This document shows positions 35,293-43,687 of a stretch of 60,458 bases of DNA, in pieces. The stretch is from Ignavibacteria bacterium CG2_30_36_16 (GTDB taxonomy: Bacteria > Bacteroidota > Ignavibacteria > Ignavibacteriales > Ignavibacteriaceae), in NCBI GenBank assembly GCA_001873185.1, contig MNYQ01000017.1, positions 1 to 60,458 on the forward strand, in the 5' to 3' direction. Both the position numbers and the translations under genes were made by a program. The notes below the pieces were generated by a model, which worked only from the letters and a program-made list of their open reading frames with translations, did not search any database and was not told the origin of the DNA. The stretch's first letter is position 1. Each line of letters begins with the position of its first letter.

Positions 35293-36405
35293 ATGACTAA
35301 TGATGTTTTTCTTAGTATTGGCAAGATTATCGAACGGGACAGTAAAACAACCACTTATAAGTTCGCCCTGTTACGAGGAGTGATTGAAATTATTCAAGAC
35401 AATTCCCCCTTCATTTCATTTTTAGAAAACCGAGTTTATTTCCCAACTGGTCTGCTAATTGAAAAATGGATGTTGTATTACTATCCAATTTTAGAATCAT
35501 CGACTAATATTCCTCAAATCAACGGTGAGACAAATCTTGCTTTTGGAATTCTACTTAAAAAAATTATTTCTGCCTACAGTACCGCTGGTGGTTTTTCTGC
35601 TTTCTACAATGATTTAAAAAACAAAGGAATTCCTCCAAATTTAAAATCAGATCTTGTTGATTTAGCAAAAAAAATGAAAGACACCATTACACGGATGCCG
35701 ATGAAATACATTGGTCGTTCATTTAGCAATAACTACTATTCAATTTTTCAATTTGAATCGGGGATTGGAAGAAGAAACACTAATTTAGTTGATGCTGAAT
35801 TTCTGATTAACAATTTTGGTTCGTTTTCTATACCCGTTGATTACTATGAAGCATTTAAAGTTTTAGGGAGTTTTATCAGTGGAAAAGATTCGATTTTTTT
35901 TAAATGGGCTGAGTTTTCCGTAAATGCTTCGGGTAAAAATTTGTCAATAGAAAAAGTTATAAATGAAGTTTTAAGAAGTCCGATTACAGCAAGAGAAGTT
36001 GCAGAATCAAAAAAGATATACAGCAGTATTTTGAAAAAGGAAGGTAAAGTGTATTGTGTTTGGACTGGCAAAACAATTTCAACTTACGATATTGACCACG
36101 TGATTCCATTTTCAATTTGGAAGAATAATGACCTCTGGAATCTTTTGCCTGCTCAGGCAAAAATCAATAATCGGAAAAGAGATAAAATACCATCTGCTTT
36201 TCGAATTGAACAACAAACGGAATTAATTATTCATTATTGGGAGTTAATAAATAAACATCAACTGAACAGATTTCAGAAAGAAATTAAAATATCACTTTTG
36301 GGGAGCAATCTTTTTTCTAATTGGCAGAGAACTGCTATCAGTCAATTGCAAAGTAGTTGCGATTATTTAATCAAAACTCGTGGTTACGAAGAATGGAAAA
36401 TCTAA
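35293..36405 (+). CDS. HNH endonuclease domain protein
   Basis: The 370-residue protein carries a C-terminal HNH nuclease motif. YCVWTGKTI lies at about 254-262, the catalytic DIDHVIP at 266-272 (His 269), NDLWNLLPAQAKINNRKRDK at about 279-298 with Asn 283, and a final Asn/Lys-rich helix. The first 240 residues have no domain I recognise and may be a recognition or effector-control region. It sits between the DUF4007 gene (5 bp upstream) and the methyltransferase-HIT gene, whose start overlaps its last 13 bp. In this context it is the likely DNA-cutting effector of a defence system, but whether it cuts invading DNA or the host chromosome cannot be told from sequence. Confidence 0.85.
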   Translation: MTNDVFLSIGKIIERDSKTTTYKFALLRGVIEIIQDNSPFISFLENRVYFPTGLLIEKWMLYYYPILESSTNIPQINGETNLAFGILLKKIISAYSTAGGFSAFYNDLKNKGIPPNLKSDLVDLAKKMKDTITRMPMKYIGRSFSNNYYSIFQFESGIGRRNTNLVDAEFLINNFGSFSIPVDYYEAFKVLGSFISGKDSIFFKWAEFSVNASGKNLSIEKVINEVLRSPITAREVAESKKIYSSILKKEGKVYCVWTGKTISTYDIDHVIPFSIWKNNDLWNLLPAQAKINNRKRDKIPSAFRIEQQTELIIHYWELINKHQLNRFQKEIKISLLGSNLFSNWQRTAISQLQSSCDYLIKTRGYEEWKI

Positions 36406-37265
36406 AAAAAAATCTATACAGTCATCTGACAGCGAAGGAAAGAAAATATTTATCCTTTCCTGCTAAGTTATTACTTAACAAAAAATTATTAGTTGGTGAT
36501 GTGCTTGATTTTGGTTGTGGGTTTGGAAAAGATGTTGAGATGTTGGCCACTAAAGGAATCAAAATTGTTGGATACGACACACACTACTTTCCAACATATC
36601 CTGCAAAAAAATTTGACACCATCATTTGTTTTTATGTTCTGAATGTTTTGATGCAAGAAGAACAAGCAAATGTTTTGATGGAAGTTTCGCAATTACTTAA
36701 ACCGACAGGCAAAGCATATTTCGCGGTTCGAAGAGATTTGCAATACGAAGGCTTTAGAACTCACAAAGTACATCAGAAGCCAACTTATCAATGCAATGTT
36801 AAGTTGGGATACAAGTCAATTTTCAAAAATGAAAATTGTGAGATTTACGAATACAGACTTTATAACCAGTTTAGCAGAAAAGAAAACCCAACTTGCCCCT
36901 TTTGTAATTCCGATTCAGAGAGAGAATTGATTGTCGAATCTGCAACTGCTTACGCAATCTATGATAAGTTTCCAGTGAACAATGGACACGCTTTAATAAT
37001 TCCGAAAAAACATTGTTCTAATTATTTTGATTTAAATTTCAAGGAGCAATCTGCTTGTTGGTTCGTACTAAACAAAGTGAAACAGATAGTAAGCAAGAAA
37101 TTTAATCCTGATGGATTCAATGTTGGTGTGAATGTAAATTCAGCAGCAGGGCAAACTGTGCCTCATATTCACATACATTTAATCCCTCGATACAAAGGAG
37201 ATGTGAAAAATCCAACTGGAGGAGTTAGAAATGTAATTCCGACAAAAGGCGATTACACAATTTAA
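36393..37265 (+). CDS. Class I SAM methyltransferase - HIT hydrolase fusion
   Basis: From the ATG at 36393 the product is 290 residues. Residues 25-160 form a small Rossmann methyltransferase: motif I VLDFGCGFG (37-45), acidic turn IVGYDTH, FDTIICFYVLN and LLKPTGKAYFAVRRD. It lacks the DPPY/NPPY motif of DNA amino-methyltransferases. Residues 163-290 form a HIT domain: CPFC (168-171), AYAIYDKFPVNNGHALIIPK and the triad HIHIHLIPRY (His 258, 260, 262), ending in GGVRNVIPTKGDY. HIT enzymes cleave nucleoside phosphate or phosphoramidate bonds. Upstream in-frame TTG at 36357 is possible, but ATG fits the overlap with the HNH gene (13 bp). The fusion suggests sequential action on a nucleotide-linked small molecule or modified base (inference). 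Confidence 0.88.
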   Translation: MENLKKNLYSHLTAKERKYLSFPAKLLLNKKLLVGDVLDFGCGFGKDVEMLATKGIKIVGYDTHYFPTYPAKKFDTIICFYVLNVLMQEEQANVLMEVSQLLKPTGKAYFAVRRDLQYEGFRTHKVHQKPTYQCNVKLGYKSIFKNENCEIYEYRLYNQFSRKENPTCPFCNSDSERELIVESATAYAIYDKFPVNNGHALIIPKKHCSNYFDLNFKEQSACWFVLNKVKQIVSKKFNPDGFNVGVNVNSAAGQTVPHIHIHLIPRYKGDVKNPTGGVRNVIPTKGDYTI

Positions 37266-37282
37266 CTTTAAACCAAACAACA

Positions 37283-37615
37283 ATGACAACAACAAGTAAC
37301 ATTAACGAAATTATTAAAGCAAACGCAAAACAAGCAAAGATACTTTTTGACTTGTGCGAAAAGAATAATGAAGGCGTTTATAACAAACTTCACATCATTG
37401 AAAACTCCAAATTCCCAGATGAGAAAAAAGAATATCGTGTTTATCATGCTGATGGATATTGCTTTGATGTAACTAAAGAAAAAATAGAATTAGCCGAAGA
37501 TGAAATTTGTTATTCCTGCATAGGCGGTTATGAATATTCTTTCAATGAAGGAGCATACGAAGGGTTCAAAGAAATTACAGTTGAAGAAGCTATTAAATCA
37601 TTAAAGGAAATATGA
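37283..37615 (+). CDS. Small unknown protein in the defence-like operon
   Basis: This 110-residue acidic, soluble protein has no family I recognise. It has an N-terminal helix (NINEIIKANAKQAKILFDLC) and a beta-rich centre (EYRVYHADGYCFDV, DEICYSCIGGYEYSFNEGAY) containing CYSC, then a final helix (FKEITVEEAIKSLKEI). It starts 17 bp after the methyltransferase-HIT gene and overlaps the next gene by 4 bp (ATGA), so it is firmly part of the operon. It could be an accessory or immunity subunit; that is speculation. The tight coupling argues that it is a real gene. Confidence 0.7.
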   Translation: MTTTSNINEIIKANAKQAKILFDLCEKNNEGVYNKLHIIENSKFPDEKKEYRVYHADGYCFDVTKEKIELAEDEICYSCIGGYEYSFNEGAYEGFKEITVEEAIKSLKEI

Positions 37616-37935
37616 AAACACGACAACTTTCAAGAAAAGACTTGCCAAATACAAGGAGTTCTGGTGAATCGTTACACATTCCTGTTTTATTAAATGATAA
37701 AAAAAGGTATATCTGTGATATTCATTTTGGAAATGACGAATTATGCTATTTGGAAAACGCTAAAGGTGTTCCTACTAAAATTAATAAGCTGCAGTTAATA
37801 ACTGATGAACGAAGTAAGGAGGATATTAGAATACAAATTAAGAAAAAACAAAAAAGACAAGAAGAACTTTATGAGCAAATTAGCAATCTACAACACTATG
37901 TAATGAAAATGAAAATTGATCTTAGAAAGGCTTGA
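37612..37935 (+). CDS. Small coiled-coil protein, last gene of the defence-like operon
   Basis: The 107-residue basic protein starts in an ATGA overlap with the preceding gene. The N-terminal half is beta-rich (LHIPVLLNDKKRYICDIHFG, DELCYLENAKGVP). The C-terminal third is a Lys/Gln/Glu-rich helix with heptad character (IRIQIKKKQKRQEELYEQI, SNLQHYVMKMKIDL), suited to a coiled coil or nucleic-acid contact. No family is recognised. Its stop lies 16 bp from the stop of the convergent GHKL ATPase gene. Translational coupling with the 110-residue protein suggests that the two form a pair, perhaps a complex. Confidence 0.68.
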   Translation: MKTRQLSRKDLPNTRSSGESLHIPVLLNDKKRYICDIHFGNDELCYLENAKGVPTKINKLQLITDERSKEDIRIQIKKKQKRQEELYEQISNLQHYVMKMKIDLRKA

Positions 37936-37951
37936 AAATTATGCTTTATAT

Positions 37952-39607
37952 CTAACCATTCAAAGGCACCTTCAGCATTGATTTTTCATCAGTACCATCC
38001 TTGCCTAATCTAAAATATGATGGAAATCTTTTTGGTTTAAATTCTTCAACATGCTCTTTTTCAGTTTTTTCTTTCTTCTTCTCTTTATCCTGTTTCTTAT
38101 CGGTTTCTTCAAGCTTAAATGTCTTGCTTAACAACTTCAACAAATCGCTTTTTAACGGAAGATTCTTTGTAAAAGATTTCAACAATTCATTTTTATCCTC
38201 ACCGGAAAAAGAGATTGTATCTCTGCGTCTTTTATAAATATCGTTAAGTTTACTTTTTAATAAAACTTTGGCAACAAGTTCTCGTAATTTTGCGGTTTCT
38301 TCACCGTTCTTTAGTCTATCGCGCGAAGCCATAAACAATTCTTTTCTAAAATTATAATTGAGCCCGGTACAATCAACATGAATGAGTAAATAGTCTTTTA
38401 TCAGCTGCATCTTTAATGTTCGCGTTATAAACTCGGATGTAAAATGACCATGTACTTGCCCGTTAACAGCAAACAAAACAGACATATTATTTTTGAAGAA
38501 TTCTCTCCCAATTGATTCACGGCTTTCTTTTGCCGTTTTTCCATCCAACTTAGTTTTAAAAACGTAACATGTTATTTTTAGCTTTCCAATTTCTTTATCG
38601 TCTGAAGATTCAAGAAAATAATCTTCAACATATTTCCCTTTTTCTTCTTCCAATCTTCGCTTTAATCCATATAAATCTCTTTCAAGGTTTCTGTCATCAG
38701 GATACCTATCTTTTTTATCTATTGTGTATAAGGGAAGTGCAGGCTCAAATAAATATTCGTTTATGCTTTGATTAAGATCGCGAGAGATTACAGACCTTGA
38801 TCCCGAAGGGAGTTCATAAGAATAAAGTTTTAATATCGTTCCAGTTTTAAATTTTCTATTACGTAAACCAAGCTCTAATTCATCAATTGGAAACGATGGG
38901 ATTTTGTTATTAATTGTAAAATACTCATACCATGTGTTCTTTTTTCTTTCTTCTTCCTCTCTTGAAAAAGGATGTTGACGAAGTAAAGTAAAACCAAAGT
39001 CGCCGGTTCCATCATATCTCTTGGAAGCAATTAAATGATATCGTTTCTTTCCACAGAATACGACAGCTCCGCTTCCACCCATATTGTATTTCCCCTGAAC
39101 AAATTTTATCTCATTTTTATTCCCTCTTAATAACGACAAAAAAGTCTTTTCAAAATCTTCCGGTTTCTGTCCTTCACCATCATCATAAATAATCAATGAT
39201 GTATCCATTCTTGGTCCATCAGCTATTATTTGTATGCTTTCTGATTGAATTTTTCTGAAAGTAGTTAAATCCCATTTCTTATGATCCGGGAAAAATATCT
39301 GTGTGGCTTCTTCCATACTATGCGGGGCTTTATCTGATGTTGGATTTATTCCGGCTTCCAAACATTTTTTAGTAAGAATAGCGTCAATTGAATTGGTGAT
39401 TTTTTCTACAAGAGCAGGGATGGGGGATGCTTGTTGATTTTCGATTACCCCAAAAAAACTTTCATTCTCCCCATATGGATGCCAATTTTCTTGTTTAAAA
39501 ATTTCAGGATATGCGTTTATTACTTTTTCAACTTCATCTTCATTTGATGAATTGTATAAGCTAGAAAACAATTTTTTATAATCTTCATTGAATAAATTCA
39601 TAACCAC
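37952..39607 (-). CDS. GHKL-type (MutL/MORC/Hsp90-like) ATPase, possibly 3'-truncated
   Basis: The 551-residue protein has a GHKL ATP-binding fold. The N-box is ALVEKITNSIDAIL (Glu 68, Asn 72, Asp 75), motif G1 is YDDGEGQ (141-147) and the lid glycines are GKYNMGGSGAV (172-182). A transducer-like region follows with NGQVHGHFTSEFITRTLKMQ and YNFRKELFMASRDRLKNGEE, then a Lys/Glu-rich helix (KKQDKEKKKEKTEKEHVEE). MutL/MORC-like ATPases of this sort are known next to restriction systems, where they may move or bridge DNA. The protein ends abruptly at KSMLKVPLNG, where I would expect a beta-rich C-terminal domain, so truncation is possible. It converges on the five-gene operon (16-bp gap). Start could be Met 1 or Met 3. 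Confidence 0.75.
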   Translation of the reverse strand: MVMNLFNEDYKKLFSSLYNSSNEDEVEKVINAYPEIFKQENWHPYGENESFFGVIENQQASPIPALVEKITNSIDAILTKKCLEAGINPTSDKAPHSMEEATQIFFPDHKKWDLTTFRKIQSESIQIIADGPRMDTSLIIYDDGEGQKPEDFEKTFLSLLRGNKNEIKFVQGKYNMGGSGAVVFCGKKRYHLIASKRYDGTGDFGFTLLRQHPFSREEEERKKNTWYEYFTINNKIPSFPIDELELGLRNRKFKTGTILKLYSYELPSGSRSVISRDLNQSINEYLFEPALPLYTIDKKDRYPDDRNLERDLYGLKRRLEEEKGKYVEDYFLESSDDKEIGKLKITCYVFKTKLDGKTAKESRESIGREFFKNNMSVLFAVNGQVHGHFTSEFITRTLKMQLIKDYLLIHVDCTGLNYNFRKELFMASRDRLKNGEETAKLRELVAKVLLKSKLNDIYKRRRDTISFSGEDKNELLKSFTKNLPLKSDLLKLLSKTFKLEETDKKQDKEKKKEKTEKEHVEEFKPKRFPSYFRLGKDGTDEKSMLKVPLNG

Positions 39608-39871
39608 CTACATGCTAAAAATAAACTTTGTTTAAGTTAATAATTTTTCTTATCACTTTCATATGTTACTTCATTAAAACAAATGAACAAAGAATAAATG
39701 AAGCGATTTTTTGCCTTTCTCATTTTGACTAAAACAATATTAAATTTAAATTTCTTTGGTAATTGGGCGTAGTAGGTCATTCTTCAAGAGATTCGCTTCA
39801 ACAATCCCTCTAGTGTCAAAATTACATAATTAAATCTAATTGTTTCCAGAGACTCTATTTTTTTTCAAAAA

Positions 39872-41881
39872 TCACTTTATCAGCATCATTTTGAAAATTT
39901 TTATAAAACTACCTGCCTCTAATCTGTATAAGTATATGCCACTTGAAAGTTCAGAAGCATCAAAAGTAATTTCATACTTCCCAGCTTCTTTAACTTCATC
40001 AACAAGTACTGCTACTTCATTTCCAAGCACATCATAAACTTTTAAACTAACTCCTGACCAATCACCATTAACACTCGTTGGAATTGAATATTTTATTTTC
40101 GTTACTGGATTAAATGGGTTTGGATAATTCTGCTCAAGTACAAATGAAACTGGATTCGTTTCAACTTCAATTATGTTGGAGTATTTATAACTTCCATCAA
40201 AATCAATTTGCTTTAATCTGTAAGCATATTTGCCGGATAATAAATTTTCATTTATGAATGTATAATGTTTTAATTCAGTTGAGGTACCCTGACCATTCAC
40301 AAAACCAATGGGTTCAAAATTTTTAATTTTTAATTTTGAATTTTTAATTGAACGCTCTATTTCAAAACCTTTATTGTTTGTTTCCGTTGCGGTTGTCCAT
40401 TTTAAAGTTACTGCCCCACTATTTACTTCCGCACTGAAAGAAACAAACTCCACCGGAATAGGGTGATTGGGAATGAGTTGAATATCTAAATTTGCTGCAT
40501 TGAAATTAGAAACTAAAACGTTGCTGATAGTTTGTGTATAAAAACTGTCGGCAGTAATTGTTAAAGAATATGTTCCCGGACTTAACATTCTTAAATAACC
40601 TCCGGTCAATGAATCGGAATAAATTTCCGAACGGTCAAAATCATGGCTATTCACAGTTATCATCGCTTTGACCGGATTGCCCGAAGTATCCGTTACAATT
40701 CCTTTAATTCCATACAATGCGTTTTCCATATATTGAAGAAAAGATTTTTTATTGTAATTCCAATGTGCCGGTAACTGGGCGCCGCTTAAAAGTTTAGTAG
40801 ATGAAATTTCGATCGTTACTTCCCTGCCCCTCATAAAATAAGAATAATAATCCTGCCTTCCGCCGGTTATTCTGTACCAGGCGTAACCATTTGTGATGCC
40901 ATTTTCCAAATCATTTAAATAGCCGGACACACTGTTTGCATGCACTGTGTCTGCATATCTGCGGCTTATAAATCTATACCAGAGGTTATCGGGGTGTGTA
41001 CGCGACCAGGTATCCCACGGATAATTAACTACTTCTGCCCCGCCATGAAAATTTGCTGAAAGAGAAAAGTTATTCTGCTGTGCAATGTTCATCATCGCTA
41101 TCGTTTCAGGCTGCCACGCATTACCGTCGGGGTGTAAACCATCAGCCGGATCGGGGAAGTTACGATTTAAGTCGACACTGTTTGCATTGTAACGCCTTGC
41201 GCCGCTAACCGAATTGTTACCGGTACGGTAAGTGCCGTCCGGGTTGGCGTTAGGATTAATCCAAATCTCAAGATTGTCTACAAGGTTTGTAACTTGCGCA
41301 TCCATATCGTAATTAGTTAAAAGATGATTGATTAATCTCAACATTAAAACATAACCTGTTGTTTCGTCGCCGTGCATTGTAGAAGAATACATAAACTGAG
41401 GTTCGGCTTCATGCTGATCGACGTTATCCGAAATGACAGCAAAAAAAATATTTCTTCCCTGCACTGTTGTTCCGGCATCTACTAAACGGCAGAGGTTTGG
41501 ATAGTTAGCCGCAAATTGCTGCATCATTTGAACATAAGCTTCATACGTGGGATATACATCCCATTCTTCAATGCTTGTTAAATTTCCGCTCATTGAAATG
41601 TTCTCGACATCACCGGGATGAGGAAGGATTTCTAATTTATAACCGAGATCCAAAATTTGATTATACCCCTTCTCATCTGCATACGCGTATACAACGTTTT
41701 GATCTAATTTATCTATTGATACGATAGAATTTATTTTTTGGAGTTCGATGGGTGATTGAATATTAAATTGAAAATAAACTTCCCAATTTTCTTGAAAATA
41801 TTTATTGTCTAATCTTTGAGCAAAGAGGCTTGCCGTAAAAAGTAAAATAAGTATAACTGAAGTTCTGAAAAAAAGTCGCAT
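39872..41881 (-). CDS. M14 zinc carboxypeptidase, T9SS-exported
   Basis: The 669-residue protein has a signal peptide ending near LFAQ and a propeptide-like region to about residue 105. The M14 metallocarboxypeptidase domain follows. The zinc ligands are HGDE (His 170, Glu 173) and His 279 in SANFHGGAEVVNYPWD; the substrate Arg lies in SVDLNRNFPD (Arg 240); the catalytic Glu is probably 358 in EVTIEISS. A carboxypeptidase-regulatory-like beta-sandwich follows (GIKGIVTDTSGNPVKAMITV), then a linker and the T9SS sorting domain (EQNYPNPFNPVTKIKYSIP). All key residues are present, so it should be an active surface or secreted peptidase trimming C-terminal residues. It is monocistronic and divergent from the histidine kinase at 42018. 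The 264-bp gap to the GHKL gene holds nothing I recognise. Confidence 0.93.
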   Translation of the reverse strand: MRLFFRTSVILILLFTASLFAQRLDNKYFQENWEVYFQFNIQSPIELQKINSIVSIDKLDQNVVYAYADEKGYNQILDLGYKLEILPHPGDVENISMSGNLTSIEEWDVYPTYEAYVQMMQQFAANYPNLCRLVDAGTTVQGRNIFFAVISDNVDQHEAEPQFMYSSTMHGDETTGYVLMLRLINHLLTNYDMDAQVTNLVDNLEIWINPNANPDGTYRTGNNSVSGARRYNANSVDLNRNFPDPADGLHPDGNAWQPETIAMMNIAQQNNFSLSANFHGGAEVVNYPWDTWSRTHPDNLWYRFISRRYADTVHANSVSGYLNDLENGITNGYAWYRITGGRQDYYSYFMRGREVTIEISSTKLLSGAQLPAHWNYNKKSFLQYMENALYGIKGIVTDTSGNPVKAMITVNSHDFDRSEIYSDSLTGGYLRMLSPGTYSLTITADSFYTQTISNVLVSNFNAANLDIQLIPNHPIPVEFVSFSAEVNSGAVTLKWTTATETNNKGFEIERSIKNSKLKIKNFEPIGFVNGQGTSTELKHYTFINENLLSGKYAYRLKQIDFDGSYKYSNIIEVETNPVSFVLEQNYPNPFNPVTKIKYSIPTSVNGDWSGVSLKVYDVLGNEVAVLVDEVKEAGKYEITFDASELSSGIYLYRLEAGSFIKIFKMMLIK

Positions 41882-42017
41882 AACGTTCCAAATTTTTTTG
41901 TAAATTATTATTAAAATTACAAGATATTCTTATTAAATACTCTATTCGTAAAAAACTCTATCAATATCTTTAGTTGATATGATAATAGATTTGGTTTAAG
42001 TGAATGGAGAAAAAAAC

Positions 42018-43154
42018 ATGGCAATGTTAACACTCAAAACGCAATTTGCGCCAGCCGAAAGAGCTGACATAGATTCAATACAAAACAACAATACTTTTTT
42101 TAGTCGTCAATTAGTTTTGCTTCAGACGCTCAATTCTACTCCTGTGCCTATTCTTGTGTTAAATAAGGAACGTCAGACAGTTTTTTTTAATAAAGGATTA
42201 ACTAACTTTTTGCAGATAAAAGAAATTGATCATCTGATTGGCGATAGACCTGGAGAAATATTAAAATGTATTCATGCTGTAGAAACCACCGGCGGTTGCG
42301 GTACTACAGAGTTTTGCAGCGCCTGTGGAGCAGTGCAAGCAATTTTAAATAGTCAAAAAGGGAGAGACGACGAAAAGGAATGCCGCATTACTACAACTTC
42401 CGGCACTGCACTGGATCTCCGTGTGTGGGCAAATCCTCTATATATTGAAGATCAGTTTTACACTGTTTTTACGATAGCCGACATTAGCAGCGAAAAACGT
42501 AAACGTGCATTGGAAAGAATATTTTTTCATGACGTACTAAATACGGCGGGTGGTATTTACGGATTTTCAGAAATCTTAAAAGATGCAACTCCGAAAGAGA
42601 TTGAAGAGTTTTCTGGTATAATTCACAGTCTTTCCACAAGACTAATAGAAGAAATAAATGCTCAGAAAGAATTAACCGCGGCGGAAAGCGGCGAGCTTAT
42701 AGCGCAGCCGGAAGAAGTATTCCCTTATGAAATAATTAAACAAACTATCGAATCATATTCCAAACATGATGTCGCAAAAAATAAAAGTATTAAAACAACC
42801 ACGGGTAACCAATTTAAAATTAAAACCGATAAGGTATTACTGAGAAGAGTAATTGGAAATTTGTTAAAAAATGCTCTTGAAGCAACTCCGCCCGATGGCG
42901 AAGTTACAATTAGCTGCAAAACTGATGATAAATCGGTATCTTTTTTTGTTAGCAACCCGTCGTTCATCCCCCGATCTATACAACTGCAAATATTTCAACG
43001 TTCATTTTCTACTAAGGGAAACGGAAGAGGATTGGGAACCTACAGTATAAAATTATTAACTGATAAATATTTAAAGGGAAAGGTTTCCTTCATATCGAAT
43101 GAGAATGATGGAACTACATTTAAAGTCGATTTACCATTGGAGCTAATAAATTAA
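42018..43154 (+). CDS. PAS-domain sensor histidine kinase with a Cys/His cluster
   Basis: I place the start at the ATG at 42018 (GGAG about 10 nt upstream) rather than a GTG at 42000. Numbering from the GTG, residues about 36-165 form a PAS domain. It carries four Cys and one His in a compact loop: C90, H92, C100, C106 and C109, the last three within GCGTTEFCSACG. The kinase core follows, with an atypical H-box FFHDVLNTAGGI (His 177), N-box NLLKNALEATPP, and G-box GRGLGTYSIKLL. No membrane segment is visible, so it senses a cytoplasmic signal. The cluster could bind an Fe-S centre, zinc or heme. No response regulator gene is adjacent. It has the size of a complete small soluble kinase. Confidence 0.88.
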   Translation: MAMLTLKTQFAPAERADIDSIQNNNTFFSRQLVLLQTLNSTPVPILVLNKERQTVFFNKGLTNFLQIKEIDHLIGDRPGEILKCIHAVETTGGCGTTEFCSACGAVQAILNSQKGRDDEKECRITTTSGTALDLRVWANPLYIEDQFYTVFTIADISSEKRKRALERIFFHDVLNTAGGIYGFSEILKDATPKEIEEFSGIIHSLSTRLIEEINAQKELTAAESGELIAQPEEVFPYEIIKQTIESYSKHDVAKNKSIKTTTGNQFKIKTDKVLLRRVIGNLLKNALEATPPDGEVTISCKTDDKSVSFFVSNPSFIPRSIQLQIFQRSFSTKGNGRGLGTYSIKLLTDKYLKGKVSFISNENDGTTFKVDLPLELIN

Positions 43155-43217
43155 ATTTTAAAGAAAAATTGCGCAAAGAGATTACATTTACTTGAATAGT
43201 GCTGGGTTCAAAATGTT

Positions 43218-43679
43218 TTATTCTTTTAACCCGAATAACTTCTTAAACTCATTGATCTCTTTATTCATAGATTCAATTTTATTATTCTCTTCATCATTGT
43301 CGTTTTGCTCGTTTAAAAGTTTATTAAAATCTTCACTTGGCAAAACTTCGCACGTGCACGCCCTTGCAAAATTTTGAAGAGCATGGTCAGAAGAAACCAG
43401 GATCAGTTGTCTCGGATTTTTGCTCTGCTCAATCTGTCTCCGGATATTGGAGTCGGCTTCTTTAGTATCGGAATAAACGATTGTAATATTGGGAATATTA
43501 ATAGGAATATTTTTAAACCCATCGAAATGAATGGTGACTTTATATTTTTTGTCTCTAAAGTAATTCCCGGCTTTGAATGCAAGTTTCTCGCGGGAAAGGC
43601 TTTTGTCTTTTTTTTGAATAGCTGTCAGTTCTTTTGATTTGCCAATAACGTTGTTGCCGTCGATTATGTAATGCTTCAT
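43218..43679 (-). CDS. NYN-domain (YacP-like) ribonuclease
   Basis: The 153-residue protein has the NYN/PIN-like fold of YacP-type RNases. YIIDGNNVIG at the N-terminus supplies the first acidic residue (Asp 7), YSDTKEADSNIRRQIEQ the middle acidic cluster, and LILVSSDHALQNFAR the third. The C-terminal tail is Asp/Asn/Glu-rich and helical. Bacillus Rae1/YacP is a ribosome-associated endoribonuclease, so an RNA-processing role is expected. It lies 8 bp downstream of the lptD-like gene on the same strand and is probably co-transcribed with it, without any obvious functional link. The neighbouring histidine kinase gene converges on it. Confidence 0.85.
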   Translation of the reverse strand: MKHYIIDGNNVIGKSKELTAIQKKDKSLSREKLAFKAGNYFRDKKYKVTIHFDGFKNIPINIPNITIVYSDTKEADSNIRRQIEQSKNPRQLILVSSDHALQNFARACTCEVLPSEDFNKLLNEQNDNDEENNKIESMNKEINEFKKLFGLKE

Positions 43680-43687
43680 TTCATCCC

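Noticed and set aside
36357-36392. TTG start for the methyltransferase-HIT gene
   Set aside because: The ATG at 36393 gives a normal N-terminus and a short overlap with the HNH gene; the extra 12 residues look like translated HNH sequence in another frame.
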